Shown piece by piece: positions 1 through 12,195 of a stretch of DNA of 64,000 bases. The translations under genes were made by a program, and so were the position numbers. The first letter of the stretch is position 1; every line of letters starts with the position of its first letter. The DNA is from Mortierella sp. BCC40632 (Eukaryota; Mortierellomycota; Mortierellomycetes; Mortierellales; Mortierellaceae). Under the pieces are notes generated by a model. It worked only from the letters and a program-made list of their open reading frames with translations. It did not search any database and was not told the DNA's origin. The DNA lies in the NCBI GenBank assembly GCA_011634665.1, contig WAEK01000008.1, forward strand, positions 551,501 to 615,500. The letters run 5' to 3'.

Positions 1-3000
1 GAGCAGCTTGGAAGAGAGCTACAGGGGAGCCGACAGGCTTTGGGAGCTATGGAGCAAGAGGCAGCGCTAAAGATTATGGAGTTGACTAAAGAGATGCAAG
101 AGCCGGTGGATCTTATGGAAAAGATGAGAGTGGCTTCGATTCATGTGGAAGAAGAATTGAACCGAGTTAAGGAAAGCCATCGAGTAATGGAGCTGCAACT
201 CAAGTCAACCAACAAGAATCTGGCCGACACTCGGCAACGACTCTTGGATAACCAAAAGGAGTATGACCATCAAGTCGAGTACAACCGCAAGCGGATTAAT
301 GATTTCCAAGAGAAGGAAGTCCGATGGGAAGAGATCAGGGCTGAAATGCTGAATGTTAAACAAAGCCTCGAAACTAAACTCCGGGAAGAGCGTTCACAGA
401 TCACGACCACGCGATCCGAACTTGAGCAAGAGCATCAGCGACTCCTTCAGGATTGTGAGAAGCGGGAAGCTGAAAAGAAACAGCTTGAGGGAGCGCGGTC
501 TGAATTGGAATCCAGGCTTGAGCTACAACAAAAGGCAAATGAGCAAGCTGCCAAAGAATATGCTGTATTGCTCGAAGTCAAGGAGAAGCAAGAGTCGGAT
601 ATCAAGGTTAGACAGGTTGATTATTATTATGTTACTTCACGAATATCTTTTCTATTGGTCACTAATTGTGGAATACTCTTCATTACGATAGCGCCACCAA
701 ACTGAGTTGCACGAACTCGAGAGCAAACTCCAGTCATTCAAGGAAACCATTGACCAGCAGGAGGAGAGGAATGCATTGGCAATTGAGGAGCTAAAGATGA
801 CTCAGGAGACATCCGCCAAGGCTCTTGAAAACTATAAGAAACAGCTAGAAGAACAGGCCAAGACATTAGATGAAAGACATGCCCAGGCATTGAAAGAGTT
901 CCAGTCCAAGGACAAGCTCAAGACAGAAGAAGCAGAAGAGGCTGAACGCACTCTTCGACAAAACTTGGAGGAAGCTCATGGAAAGCAACTCCAGGCACTC
1001 AAGCTTCAAGTGGAAGAAAAATCTATATCGCTCGAGGAACTTGAGATAGCCCTTTCTCAAAGTCGTGAAGAGTCTAAGCTGGTTCAAATCGCAAGATTGA
1101 GGGCCGAGGAAGAATTAGAGACTGCCAAAGAGGCGCATCGACTTTTGAGCCGAGATCATGAAGCGCTAATGCAGGAGCGGGACCGTGTCAAGTCTCTGCT
1201 AAATGACTCAAAGGTCAAGGTTCAGACGGTCGAGTTAACTCTTGAAGAGCAGAAGCAAGAGATAAACAAGATGACATTGACTCTTCAGCAAGACCAGTGG
1301 GAAAAGGAGCAACTCGAGACGACCAAAAGAGACCTTCGGGTAAGCAATGAATAGTCAATGAGATTTTATTCATGGCCCTTTTTTTTTTCTTTACAATGAT
1401 ACTTACCATGAGTTGAAACTCAATTGTTTCTGTTACAATCCTATAGGAGAAGGTGTCAGAGATGGCGCGCAAGATTGGAGAGATGGAACAAAAGCTGGAG
1501 CAAGAACGTGATCGGAGCCGGTCTTTGGAAATGGATGCTATGACAACTCAGGATGAACTCGAGTACCAACTAAACAAAATCCGAAGTGAGCTGGCATCCA
1601 AGACCAGAGAATGTGTCAACAATGAAGACTATAAGCGCAAGTTCCGCGAACTTCGAGCTCAGTTTGCAGATCTAGGAACACACATTACGGAACGACAGGA
1701 ACAAGGGTTCCATGAGCGCGAGCTGAAACGGAGGATGGAACTTGAGAATGCTCGGGAGGAGATGGAGAAACTCCAAACACGGGTTGCGCAGGCAGAAGCA
1801 AACCTAGCTCTGGCCCAGGAGGTGAATGAGCAACTGGTGGAGACGGCCAACGCTAATACGTCCAAGATTGCAGAGGAGATTAAAATAAGACTCTGTGAAG
1901 TCGAGATCCAATGCAAGTCAGCAGAGCGAGAGGCCGAGGAGGCGTTGGAGACTATCCAGCAAAAGACAACCGAGGTCCAGACTTTGGCTGAAGAGGCCAT
2001 CTACCAAAAAGAAAAGATTCGAGCTTTAGAGGAGGATCTGCTGGAGGAGCGGACCAAGACCGAACGACTCGAGGCTACCCTAGCCCAGAAGCAGGAACAG
2101 CTGAAGGAAGGTCAAGCGCTTCTAGAGGAAAAGGAGGTGGCTATTGAGCTTGATCGAGAAAAGGAAGCTGTTTTACAAGAGACAAAGCAAAAGCTCAAAG
2201 AGGAGCAACTGCTCGCACAACGAGAGCTATTGATCAAGATGAAGAATGAACAACAAACACTTCTTCAAAAGCAAGTGCAGCGTAGAGATAAGACCCTTGC
2301 CCTGTTTGAAGGGCTGGCAACAGAGAATGGCAAGCTAATGGAACAAGTCCGGGATTTGGGTCTGGTCAATGAGAACATGATGAAGCACCAAAATCCAAAA
2401 CAGAAACTTCAGTATCATGTCAAGATCAAGCAAGAAAACAATGAGCTCCGGATCGAAAACCAGCGCTTGATGTTCAAGGCGATTGAGTTGGAAGAAAAAC
2501 TCGGGAACAAGGAGAATGTTGAGTCGCTTCGAAAACAGGTTTGGGAGATGCACGGCGAGAGTCCCTTCCGGGCCAGGTTGGATATCGGTCCAGACTCACT
2601 TGAAGGTACCGAGATCAATATGGAGATGATCAAGTCACTCGGCGAAAGTCTATCAGCTCCAAGATCTTCATCGGGCTCGCCTGGTCTTTCTTCTGAAGCC
2701 TCAACCCCTCCAGGATCATCCCGGTCCAATAACACGCGGTCCGCATCCGAGTCGACGACTGCTACCTCTGGTCAAAAGAGAAAAGCACCCATTGGTAATT
2801 CGAGTGGTAAGCCAATCTCACGTCCAGGAACCCCCGGGTCTGGATTTGCGGCGAGTCGAAAGAGATTTGCAGGGGCTGGAAATGAGCATGGTGTTGCGCC
2901 CTCAGCTTCTCGCCAACGGACGACTCCGGGACCCGCCTCTTCCTTGTCCATGACTGGGGCATCGACTGAAGATGTCCCAATGGGACCTCGTGCTAGAGCA

Positions 3001-3771
3001 AAGGCTGCTGCGGATGCTGCTATGGCAGCCAAATCCCGACTCTATTCCGGTACTGCAGCCTCCACGGCAAGAGGTACGCCGACATCCAGGACGAGCCCTG
3101 GAGTAGGAACAGGCACTACTGCCCTTAGTCGGCCCACCAGGCCCCCAGTCCAAAGGGTCTCGACCGCGGGTTCATCGACCACCCACCGAGTTGGATCGGC
3201 AAACCAGGCCAATCTTTTGAGGGGTGTTCGATCAGGCGGTGCTGTGATGAAGCCGACAGTATCAGGGCCGGGCTCCTCACTGTCTACTAGTGCCGCTTCT
3301 GCTGCTGCTGCTGTCGAGAGTACTGCACGAACTGCCAAGTTGTCTGGCTCCACGCCAATAATCGGAGGCGCCAGCGCGCAGAGAGCTCTTCTTCGGGAGG
3401 CGCGGTTAGCTGCTGCAGCAACGGCGACAACAGTGGACAAGAACCCAATTAGTAAAACCAAGCCTGGAGTAAAGAAGTCGACGACTATCGATCGACCAGT
3501 AGATGAGTCAAAGATGGAGGCATCCAGCGATTTGATTGAGCCGGGCCTCAAAAAGGAAGATCCCGGTCTACAGGAACTCTCTCCCTCGGTTGCTGCAGTC
3601 TCTCCTCCTCCACAGGAACAAAAGCAAATTTCTTTAGAGTTCTCAAAGTCAACGGAAACAGCCTCGATTCCAGAGCCTGAAAATAACCAAACATCCCCTG
3701 CACAACAGGCTGAAGTGTCGACATCGAGACGAGACAACATGCAAACAACGACTGATGGTAGTGCCGAATAA
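1..3771 (+). CDS. KIF15/HMMR-like coiled-coil protein (kinesin-12 type), 5'-truncated by window edge
   Basis: Three exons: 1-606, 692-1339 and 1447-3771 (introns 607-691 and 1340-1446, GT-AG, both phase 0), giving 1192 visible residues. The frame is open from base 1, so the N-terminus lies outside the window. About 850 residues are uninterrupted heptad-rich coiled coil. At about 2390-2500 it carries the motif NPKQKLQYHVKIKQENNEL, which resembles the C-terminal segment shared by HMMR and kinesin-12/KIF15 (form: HxNxKQKIxxxxKLKxEN). The last ~390 residues are Ser/Thr/Ala/Pro-rich, basic and probably disordered, as in microtubule-binding tails. If the missing N-terminus holds a motor domain, this is a mitotic spindle kinesin; without it, it could be a non-motor HMMR-like spindle protein. 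The kinesin reading is an inference from the C-terminal motif only. Confidence 0.65.
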
Positions 3772-4078
3772 GGGACTAGCTAGCATATGTTGTTCTATTT
3801 CAAATGACGCCAAAGATTGCCAACGAAAGAGGTGGAGTAGATTGCGTTTTTTTTTTTTGCCTGTAGCCAAGTCTGTTTTGTTGTAAGAGAAGGGAGAGAT
3901 CCTTTCTCACCATACACGCCCTTTTTTTCTATGACTACTGCTATTTTTCTCTCTCTCCATTTGTACATTAAAAAAAAATATATAATCTCTTTGATTGTGA
4001 GAAACAGCCTATTCTTTTCTTTTTCTTCTTCTTTGTTTCCTGGTCAAAAGCCTTTACAATTTTGTTTTTATTGATACT
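3772..4078. other. Short intergenic region between convergent genes
   Basis: This is the shared 3' region of the coiled-coil gene (+) and PSMA1 (-). It is T-rich, with short poly(T)/poly(A) runs and a TATATA patch near 3979 that could serve as polyadenylation context. I see no coding potential. Confidence 0.6.
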
Positions 4079-5368
4079 TTACTCAGTGTCCATGGCCTCT
4101 CCTTGGGGCAGTTCCTCCTGCGAAGCGGTGGTACCCGCTGCTGCTGTTGCTGATGTTGATGAGGTGGAGCCGGCCTCTAGGCGATCCAGATAATCCTTCA
4201 AGCGTTCGCCATCGATCACATCCCAATCTTGATCCTTGCCCACCACACCGATCGAGCAATTGCTGACGTTCAATTCCTTGTCCTGTTGGAGTGTCTCGCG
4301 GAGCGCATGCAAGCCATGCATAATAAGCGAGTCGACATCAGCTAGAAAAAAAGATAAAAAAAAAAAAAAAAAGGTTATTGATCAATATCCCATGTGGTTT
4401 TTTTTTTTTTTTCTTACCATCGCCAAAGTCCTTGTAAAACTTTTCCAAATATGTCTTTGCGCTCTGACTCTTGGCACCAATGCTGACAGCAAAGTACTCA
4501 AGGCAGTTGGCGTTGGGAAGACATTCGTACAGATGAGGACCCGTGCCCTCGTCGTAACTACCAACCAACAAGCCAACACCATAGGGACGACGGCCATAGT
4601 TCTGGGTGTTGACCTGTGCCTCTGTTTGTTGTTGATTTGGATCAAAGAGAAAGAGAAAGAACCACGGTAGAATAAAATGTCAGATTTCATCTGCTTCCAT
4701 CAAAAAAGGTCAAGATATGCAACTTCAAAAAAAAAAAAAAAAAAAAATGGCGGGCCTTCACATACTGTCACCGATCATCGACACAACTCTGCTGCCGGGG
4801 CGGGGGGCGGTCATACATCATCTTGGACTTCATGCACTCGGTTCTCATAAAGTTGCTAAAAGTGGCAAGACATCACGTTAAAAAAAAAGCGAGGGGAAAG
4901 ATTGTCATATTAATAAAAGATTGTCATAACGCGCGAGGGATGGATCAGCCAGGTCAGCGTATAGATCACAATGCCTCTCAAGACCAACGCAAGTTGGGAC
5001 AGGTTATCAAGAATGATCACCAAGAGTACACTAAACAAGCAATCACAGCAACAACAATCACAACAAAGTAGTGGCAACCACCCCTCTCTCCTTCCTTTGC
5101 TAGCCTTTTACCTCAAGACACGCGCATCAGAGACAAGACCAGCAATGGCAATGCCCATGTGGTTGTCGATCCTGAACAGCTTTTGCTGGTGCGTCGCCAA
5201 CTCGCCCGAGGAACGCTACGGGTTGGACGAGAATAGGAAATAATAATAATAATAGAAAAGAGAGAAAGTGTCAATAGAGAGGGCAAAAGAACTCGCGCAG
5301 AAGCATTATCCCGAAGAAAAGAGCAGGAAAGAAACGACCCTAAAAAGGGACGCGCGTACAATAAAGGC

Positions 5369-5401
<33 letters not shown>

Positions 5402-5809
5402 AAAGACACTTGTCCATCTCATGCCAATCTCCCTTCTCGCTCACTCTTGGTTTCACTCTCTCTCTTCCTTTTCGTTTCTTTTTTTTTACCTTGAGCGCCA
5501 AGAGGACAACATGAGTGTTGGATCGCAATCCGACCGAGGCCGATCCTTGTTTCACGGCTTCGAGCGCATATTCAATCTGGTGGAGACGGCCCTGTGGGGA
5601 CCAAGTCGAGATATCGTTGTCGTATTGGTTGCGGAACTATTGAGTAGAAAGAACGAAAAAAAAAAAAAAATGGAGAATGAAAGAGAGCCATGTGGGTTCC
5701 CTTGAGTTCGTTAGCATCCGAGTATCTCCATGGGATGGGGGAGGAGTTTTTTTGGTCGCGGTTCCTGGACAATGTCGTGTTTTTATTTTGCAGCGCCAAA
5801 GATTACCAT
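4079..5809 (-). CDS. PRE5: 20S proteasome subunit alpha type-1 (PSMA1/Pre5), with an apparent one-base frameshift
   Basis: Alpha-ring subunit of the 20S proteasome core. Exons on the minus strand: 5807-5809 (ATG only), 5490-5636, 5112-5215, 4766-4855, 4418-4621 and 4079-4341. The N-terminus [19 protein letters not shown] is the alpha-subunit signature and matches animal PSMA1 almost residue for residue. Further conserved blocks are [35 protein letters not shown] and an acidic C-tail ending EAMDTE. The length of about 269 aa is normal for the family. Exon 4 changes frame inside a G4-C-G6 run (plus-strand 4797-4807): upstream it reads [16 protein letters not shown], downstream SRVVSMIGD, and the two are one base apart. 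Removing one C from the coding strand restores the family sequence, so an assembly or sequencing indel is more likely than a pseudogene. Introns contain poly(A)/poly(T) tracts. Identification is near certain. Confidence 0.93.
5370..5399. repeat. Poly(A) tract, 30 nt, in PSMA1 intron
   Basis: An uninterrupted run of A on the plus strand inside the intron between PSMA1 exons 2 and 3 (5216-5489). It reads as poly(T) in the transcript. A 28-nt run follows upstream of the gene at 5901-5928. Confidence 0.95.
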
Positions 5810-6118
5810 GACTGAGTGGTGGTGGTGGTGGTGATGGTGGTGGTGGTGGTAGGATGGTCAAACACCCTGTAGGCGAGGGGAGGGTGGTTGAAGTCTTAAC
5901 AAAAAAAAAAAAAAAAAAAAAAAAAAAAGACTGACAGACTGACAGAAGACAGACAAGACAGGGCAAAAGGGCGTAGATGCAGAGAAGAGAATAGAATACA
6001 AGAGTAATGAGAGGACACGACAGATGCAGACGCAGACCTGTACGCGTCTCCTCTTTTCCTCTCGAGTACCCAGGAAGCAGTCAGAATAGAAAGCTCAGAA
6101 TAATACTGATACGTCAGC
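5810..6118. promoter_or_regulatory. PSMA1 5' leader and promoter region
   Basis: About 300 bp between the PSMA1 start codon and the 3' end of the next minus-strand gene. It holds a CCA-rich triplet tract directly upstream of the ATG (5815-5851) and a 28-nt poly(A) run at 5901-5928. No open reading frame looks real. No specific binding site can be assigned by eye. Confidence 0.4.
5815..5851. repeat. (GGT)n/(CCA)n microsatellite next to the PSMA1 start codon
   Basis: Imperfect GGT repeats on the plus strand, interrupted by one GAT, starting six bases from the PSMA1 ATG. In the mRNA this would be a CCA-rich leader. Confidence 0.85.
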
Positions 6119-6859
6119 TTAAACACACGTGACACCTGTGAGAGTGAGAGTAAGGGAGCTAGCCTTTCGACCGCGAGGGGCGCCGGCACCGTTTTCCGAG
6201 AGCCTAAAGTCAAAGATGCAAAGAGTAGAATAAGATGAAGGATCAAACATACTTGTCATCCGCGCTTTTTGGCTTGTTATCCTTTGCTCAGTCCTTACCC
6301 TAGCCACTAAACTGACTATCTCTGCTTTGAGCTTCTCCACATAAACCTGTAAGTTGGTATTTTCAGCAACAAGGCGACCGATTTTCTCCTCTATTTGACC
6401 TTTCCATTCCTGAAACTCTTTCTTTTCGTGTTGGTAACTCTCTCTGTAGCGTCGGATACTCTCTTTGTCGCGCTCAATATTCTCTTTGTCGCGCTGAATG
6501 TTGTCCATTTCATGACCTTTCACCTCGATTTCCTTCATTCGTGTTATGTGGAGATAGTCCATACACTGAGCATTGAGTTTCCTTTGGGCGGCAAGCGCTT
6601 CCTTCTGTTGGTTGAATAGTCGCTTTCTCTCTTGAGTGATTGTGGTGTCCATAGATTGGCCAGTGCCAGAAACGGGTTGATCTAATCGTTCACGTAAGCC
6701 TTTACCAAGGCTTTCGATCCTTTCTAAAAGATCTAGGAGGTCTGGATCTTTCCTTCCACATGCCGCTGAGGAACTAGGGTTCAAAGTTGAGCGCACAGAC
6801 GCGACTAGAATACTCAAAAAAGGATCGTCAAAACCTTCTTTCGAAAATAAACCACCTTG

Positions 6860-6898
<39 letters not shown>

Positions 6899-7779
6899 AC
6901 CTTACCATTTGTATCGATGGTGTTTGCTTCTGTGTCTTCCGTTTTAATGTCACCGTCTAGGTGTTGCTTAGATCCTGCTTGAGCTGGTCGTGAACTCTCA
7001 ATTACTGGGTGGTCTTCAATCACCGTTTCAAGTCTGTCGAACTCTGGGCAGATCCCCTGGATTCGATTCCCCAGAGCCACTGACTCGAGGTAGTCTTCAT
7101 CGCTCGCTACCGCCTCTTCCTTCAATCGCTTGGCCTCCGCATATCGCTTATTCATGTATTGCAGTCTGAGCTTGACTGTGTTTTCGTCCCAGGTCGTGTT
7201 TTCTTTGCTGTTGATTAGAGCTGCAATCTCTCTGCGAATGTCAATAGGTCTTTGGCCTGAGGGAGGACGTACGGCGTGAAATCTCTGATAGTTGTTGGGG
7301 ACAGTGTACCAGTCAACCAAGGTTTTTACTCCAGGACCCCTCCAGAACTGACCGCGTGTTGACTTGATCGGAAGATTTCCCGCTGGTAGCTCTTGGCGCG
7401 ATACTGATGGCGACAGTAAAGGTTGACGTGACCAGGTTCTTGATTCAATGATCTATTCTTCAAATAAAGCGGTGGTTGGGTTAACAAGAGTTGTCGTTAT
7501 TAGTTGAGATTGTTGCCACTGAGGCTCTGTTTGTAGAATAGAGATATTATGAGGTGTGGAACGTACAAGGCCAGGATCAGAATACGAGAAGAATCCAAAA
7601 GGCGGCGAGGAGACCTCGTATGTCGGAGGGTAGTAAGACTGGCGTGGTAGCTGTTGCTTCTGCCTCTGACGGTTCTGGTTGGTGCTGGTAATGATACATT
7701 TTTTACTAAAGCTGTATCTGCATCCACGAAATCTACTGGCGTGAAGGACGCTCCCAAGGTGCCCGAGAATCATATTCAT
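6119..7779 (-). CDS. Putative DNA-binding protein with trihelix/MADF-like N-half and C-terminal coiled coil
   Basis: Proposed exons on the minus strand: 7567-7779, 6906-7452 and 6119-6804, in phase. The N-terminus is Gln/Tyr/Pro-rich. A domain at about residues 100-190 starts with WYTVPNNYQRFHAV and continues through REIAALINS and TTWDENTVKLRLQYM; its spaced aromatics and basic helices resemble trihelix or MADF DNA-binding modules, and I judge this by pattern only. The final third is a strong coiled coil (QRDKENIERDKESIRRYRES). The upstream ATG choice is uncertain. A possible last intron (about 6138-6253, GTATGT...CACAG) would shorten the C-terminus without changing the stop. The 6805-6905 intron contains a 36-nt poly(A) tract. 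No function can be claimed beyond possible DNA binding. Confidence 0.5.
6860..6895. repeat. Poly(A) tract, 36 nt
   Basis: An uninterrupted A run inside the short last-but-one intron of the minus-strand gene at 6119-7779. It is one of the longest homopolymers in the window. Confidence 0.95.
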
Positions 7780-8046
7780 GCGTCTACTCTTTTGGTCTAT
7801 TCGTCTACTTTTGAGTGTATCCAAGTGTGGACGCTGAGAGTAGAGAGTCTCGCCTGTCCCTACAAAAAGAACTAGGGCCTGGGAGACGAGAAAAAGACCT
7901 TCCGAACAGTGGGTAGATGAGGAGGAAAGAAAACAATGAAAGAGTGTAGATTTTCAAGCTTTTGACTGTTTCTGTTATTTGGCAAATCGAGGCATCACGC
8001 TGAATACTACTGATCTTTGCTTATTTTTATTTATCTTTTACTCCTT

Positions 8047-10225
8047 CTAGAGTGACATCCCTCCAACGTCCATACTGCAAATCTCAAGAGATTTTTCTTG
8101 GTCTGCATCGATTTGAATTTTGAGCATATGAGCTGCTCCATTGGGCAAAAGGGGACTAGACGGGCATGCAATGTATAGTGTCATCGTATGAGCAAAAGGG
8201 AATTTAACTGTATGTTGACATGTAACCTGGATAGTCGACAAAAAGATAAAAAGATATAGTAAGCATCAAAAGACATGCTTTGATTGTCCAATGGAGGCAA
8301 TTTTGCGCAAACATCACATTTTGAATGTTACCCATTGTTCTCCTTTGCGGTTCGATGCCATGACAGATATTTGTCCCTCGAGGTATACCAAGGCTTTGGA
8401 GGATGAGACCTTGAACTGTTTTATTGCCACTGGCCTGACAAACTTCAACCCGAACGAATCACCTGCTTGTGGGACTAGCTCCACCAAAACCAAAATAAAT
8501 ACCGCAGTTCTTTTAAGTTAATTTTCGGACGGCTGTCAACAAAGAGAATTAGAATAGTCTCGTGGATATTAAAATGTTACCTTTGAAGCTGTTCCAACAG
8601 GTCAATGGATTATTGTCAACTGCGTGGACATAGGAAAACGCCTTCCAGAACTCTGCTGTCGGATAGTCCAGTGCCTTAAACTTTTCATTTTGCTCATCAA
8701 TCGTATGGAGATCGCCCTTGAATACGACTTCTTTTGGATCTGGAAAAGGGTCGATACTTGTCATAAAGAGGCATTTATCGTTATGGCAGGGGGATCTACC
8801 AATCCAAGGTGAAGAAAGAGCAATCAAAGAATAGAGTGCCTGTTAGTGGGCTTTAAGAACTCAAATGGCGTTAATGACGCAAAATACACGACTGTTCTAT
8901 TTGTTGTTGTCATTCACAATACCGAGCATGTCTGTCCTTGGTATACGGCTTCTCTTCTTGGCGAGTAAAGAAGCCCTTATTCGAAACCTCGGGATTGGTG
9001 ATAAGAGCAGAGTAGAGACGATCGGCCGCGTCAAGCTATGTATTATTCAAAGCAAACACACAAAGGTCATTATCCGCTCCACAAAGAAAGACGTATCAGG
9101 TGCAAATGTAGATCCGAGCAAGATACCATATTGCGGAAAACTGTGCTCCAGTAGCCTTCTACACCGTCAGCGTCCCATCCGTTCTTTTGTCCAACTGGTG
9201 TCAAATAGCTAACTAGTTGGTATGGGTACTGGTTCGTCCATATTGAAAAGTACATATCGATAACTCTGAATCGATCTTTGGCAAGCGTTATGTTTCCTTG
9301 TTGTTCCAAGAGTCTTTTAGCTTTTTCTCTCGGAATATACGAGCCTGTGCCCATCCATGTGAACCCAGTGTGCATGTCGTAATCTAAACAAGATGCGGGG
9401 CACAGGCAAACAAGGCGGTCAGGTCAAAAGGTGGCAGGGTTTGATGTCAACATAATTGCAGTCTTCGTCATAGGTCGATGGTAACACGAAATTACCTTTG
9501 TTTGAGAATGTCCAGCGGCGGTTCTCCATTTGAACCAAGGGCTGGGTATTGGTGTGGATTAGGTTTGGGCTCGAGAGAAAGTTGGTGTAGAGGGTATCCA
9601 TATAGGTATTGAGCCAGTCATCATCCTGGAAGTAACAGTACTGGTATTTTGCAAGCGAGCATGACATGTATTTTGCCAGGTCATGTAGGTTCTCGGCTGC
9701 ATTATAAACCTGGAGCTCTGGTGGGGTACCAAAAGATGAGTCCATGACAAAGTCTCTAGTTGAGAGTTTGACATCTCTGTTGTTGTTCCAGATAATGATT
9801 TGCTTGATGTACGGATACCGTGCCAGGTACTTCACGATCAACTTCAGATTGGTAACCCTCTCCCAGCCCAAGAGAATAGCAGTTGCTGGTAAAAGGTGTC
9901 CGTTTTCAGGTCGCAACAGAGCCTTGTCGTCAAAGTCTTCGAACCGGTATGCACTCTTTCTTGAGTCCAATACCTGCTGAACTATCAGTTCTCTCTCTAA
10001 TTCTTCACTGGATTGTGGTGACAGGGGCTCATTGGGGTCATCTCTTTCTTGTGGATTGAACACCCGGCCTACAGCCAAAAGAAAGACGACACAGACGCCA
10101 ATGAGTAGGAAGAACCTCGCAGGGCTGAGCCCTTTCTGAGTTGATCCCGTGGCCGAAGGGCCTTGTCGTCTAGAGTTGCTACTAAGATGGAAAGGCAGGC
10201 TGTTCCCCTTCCCGTTTCGGCTCAT
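8047..10225 (-). CDS. Type II membrane glycosyltransferase-like protein
   Basis: Six exons on the minus strand: 9496-10225, 9127-9383, 8923-9035, 8581-8795, 8332-8474 and 8047-8226. All junctions keep phase, giving 545 aa. A short basic cytosolic tail is followed by one membrane anchor at about residues 37-58 (FFLLIGVCVVFLLAVG), the usual Golgi type II layout. The lumenal part has a nucleotide-sugar transferase pattern: ATAILLGWERVTNLKLIVKY, IKQIIIWNNN, then YCYFQDDDW, which supplies the acidic DxD-like metal site. The C-terminal ~110 residues (GLKFVRPVAIKQFKVSSS onward) look like a beta-sandwich of F5/8 or discoidin type, possibly binding carbohydrate. It is distantly GT64/exostosin-like, but I cannot fix the family or substrate. 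Upstream lies a long homopolymer-rich spacer. Confidence 0.6.
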
Positions 10226-10467
10226 ATTGGAGGCAATGAGGTGAGGAAGGAAGTAGGCTTGGGCTTATTGGGAATCTAGAGGTGGACGATTTACAATGGC
10301 GATGGGGACAAGGCAAAGCAATGCTACAATGCACACTTGCAGAGCGGAGTTTAGAGTTGACAGTTTGTTCAATGGGACAAAGATGCAGTGAATGCTGGTA
10401 AATGCGAGTGCTAATGGATGCTGTTGCAGTTGACAAAAAGATGTGATATGTGATGTGAGAGAGAGAA

Positions 10468-10503
<36 letters not shown>

Positions 10504-12195
10504 AAGGACTAGAGACCAAAAGGGGGGCAATGAGGATGGGTCAACGCAAGGAGCACAGTGACCTTACTGACTTACTGACAGACAGCTTGGAGCCAAAAAA
10601 AAAAAAAAAAAAAAAAAAAGTGAGTTTTGGCCCATGCGGTCATTCTTTTCACTTCCTTGCTCTTCTCTCTTTTTCCTGTTCGCCAATTTGAGATTTGAGG
10701 CAAAGCTTGACATTTAAGCGCCTCTCAATATGAGTTACTCCTCTTCTTGGGTCAATCATCAACCACACATACACACTCTCTCTTTCTCTCACTAATTCAA
10801 CAAAAGCCGCTGCCAACCCCTACCGTAAACTCAGGAGGTGATGCTTTTTTTTTTCTCCCTCCTAAAGCCCCCGTTTTATTCTTGCAGGAGACAAGTTGCC
10901 AAAAAGCCAACCTCATGACAGAGAGAGGTACTCCAACGAGGTCTCTCGATGCATTCTTGTAGGGGGGGTGGATACTCGCCGCGAATGTAGTAAACCATCC
11001 CTGCCTCGCTCTGATAGCATGAATTGGTCGCGATTTGGTGCTTGCTGTGCAAATCTGTATCACCCAATGACAGAGCTCCATTCATGACTTTTCCTTTCAT
11101 GCTTCTAGATCCACCACACTTCAAGTCAAAGAAGTACCAGAAGTACACAGACCTGATTTGATTCCATTGTGGGTTATAGGTAACCATGCACCTTATGGAG
11201 CAGAGCGATCGACTGAGTGAGCACACAGTGATTCACAAGGAGTCTCATGAATCCAGGAACCGCAGTACGTCAAAGAAAGGTGGGATTTCTAAAGGACGCC
11301 AGTGAGTAACTCTTGCATCAATGCTAGTAACGAAAATAAGAAGTGTGGAAGAAAATAACAAAAGCAATCTGCAAAATCTCTCACATGGACCTTTCTCTCG
11401 AAGGAAAACACCACTCCATGCAGCCACATCTCTCCCAAGGTTGGACTATGGATTATTTTTTTCACAGGGTCGTTCGGCCACTACCTTGCCGATGATATGT
11501 GCCACAATGGTTTCCTACGGGAGGGGACCAGTCGCTATCTTTCGGATGGACCTTTTCAAGTGGGAGGAGAAAAAAGAGAGAAGCAAGTATGCAGACCTGT
11601 TTGTGTCTTTGTAAAAGTAGGAAGGGATGGGCATGGGCATGAGATCCCAGGCTTGCTCTTGCTAGATCGTGAGAAACTGATTGGTGGCGACAGCCGGTTG
11701 TTGTAGAAGAGAAGGGTGCTCCGGGTAGGGTAGTCTGGACAGGAGGGGACTGATGCAGTGATTGGACCAACATGAAGAACAATAAAGAAAGCACGAGGAA
11801 AAAAATGCACATGTCAGTCGCATTGTCCTCTCTGTCCCCTCCTCCTCCTCATCCTTTTCCCGTCTGTCCTTCACTTCTATCACCACTCACTCGCTCACTC
11901 ACACACACACCCTTCTTCCCCTTTTTTTTTCTCTCTCTCTCTCTCGGAGTCCGGGTTTCCGCTCCGTTTCCCACAACACAAACAAATTCAGACACGCGTC
12001 CCACGTCCCACGTCCACATCCACCACCAGTTCTTGTTTCTCTACTTCTGGTTCTCTCTTTCTCTTTCTTTCTTTCTTTCTTTCTTTCTCTCCTTTCCCTA
12101 TTTCTCTTTCTCTCTTGTCCTTTCCCTTCTCACCTACACAGCCTTTACTCTCTTTCTCCCTACTCCCATCGATACCGGTGTAGCTACTCATAGCC
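10226..12195. other. Intergenic region between divergent genes
   Basis: A 2-kb spacer separating the glycosyltransferase-like gene (-) from the acyl-CoA dehydrogenase gene (+). It holds poly(A) runs at 10471-10501 and 10595-10619, CA/CT-rich patches at 10770-10795, and a strongly pyrimidine-rich stretch with CTTT repeats at about 11920-12170 just before the next ATG, probably promoter and 5' leader. Open frames at 10876-11226 (-) and 11497-11706 (+) show no recognisable motif. I see no convincing gene. Confidence 0.5.

Noticed and set aside
3042..3740. Long minus-strand frame opposite the coiled-coil protein tail
   Set aside because: It is a shadow of the Ser/Thr/Ala-rich coding strand. The plus frame joins in phase with upstream exons and contains the HMMR-like motif.
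10876..11226. Minus-strand open frame of 116 codons between the glycosyltransferase and ACAD genes
   Set aside because: Plausible composition, but no domain, no flanking splice signals that extend it, and it overlaps other random frames. Kept as non-coding.
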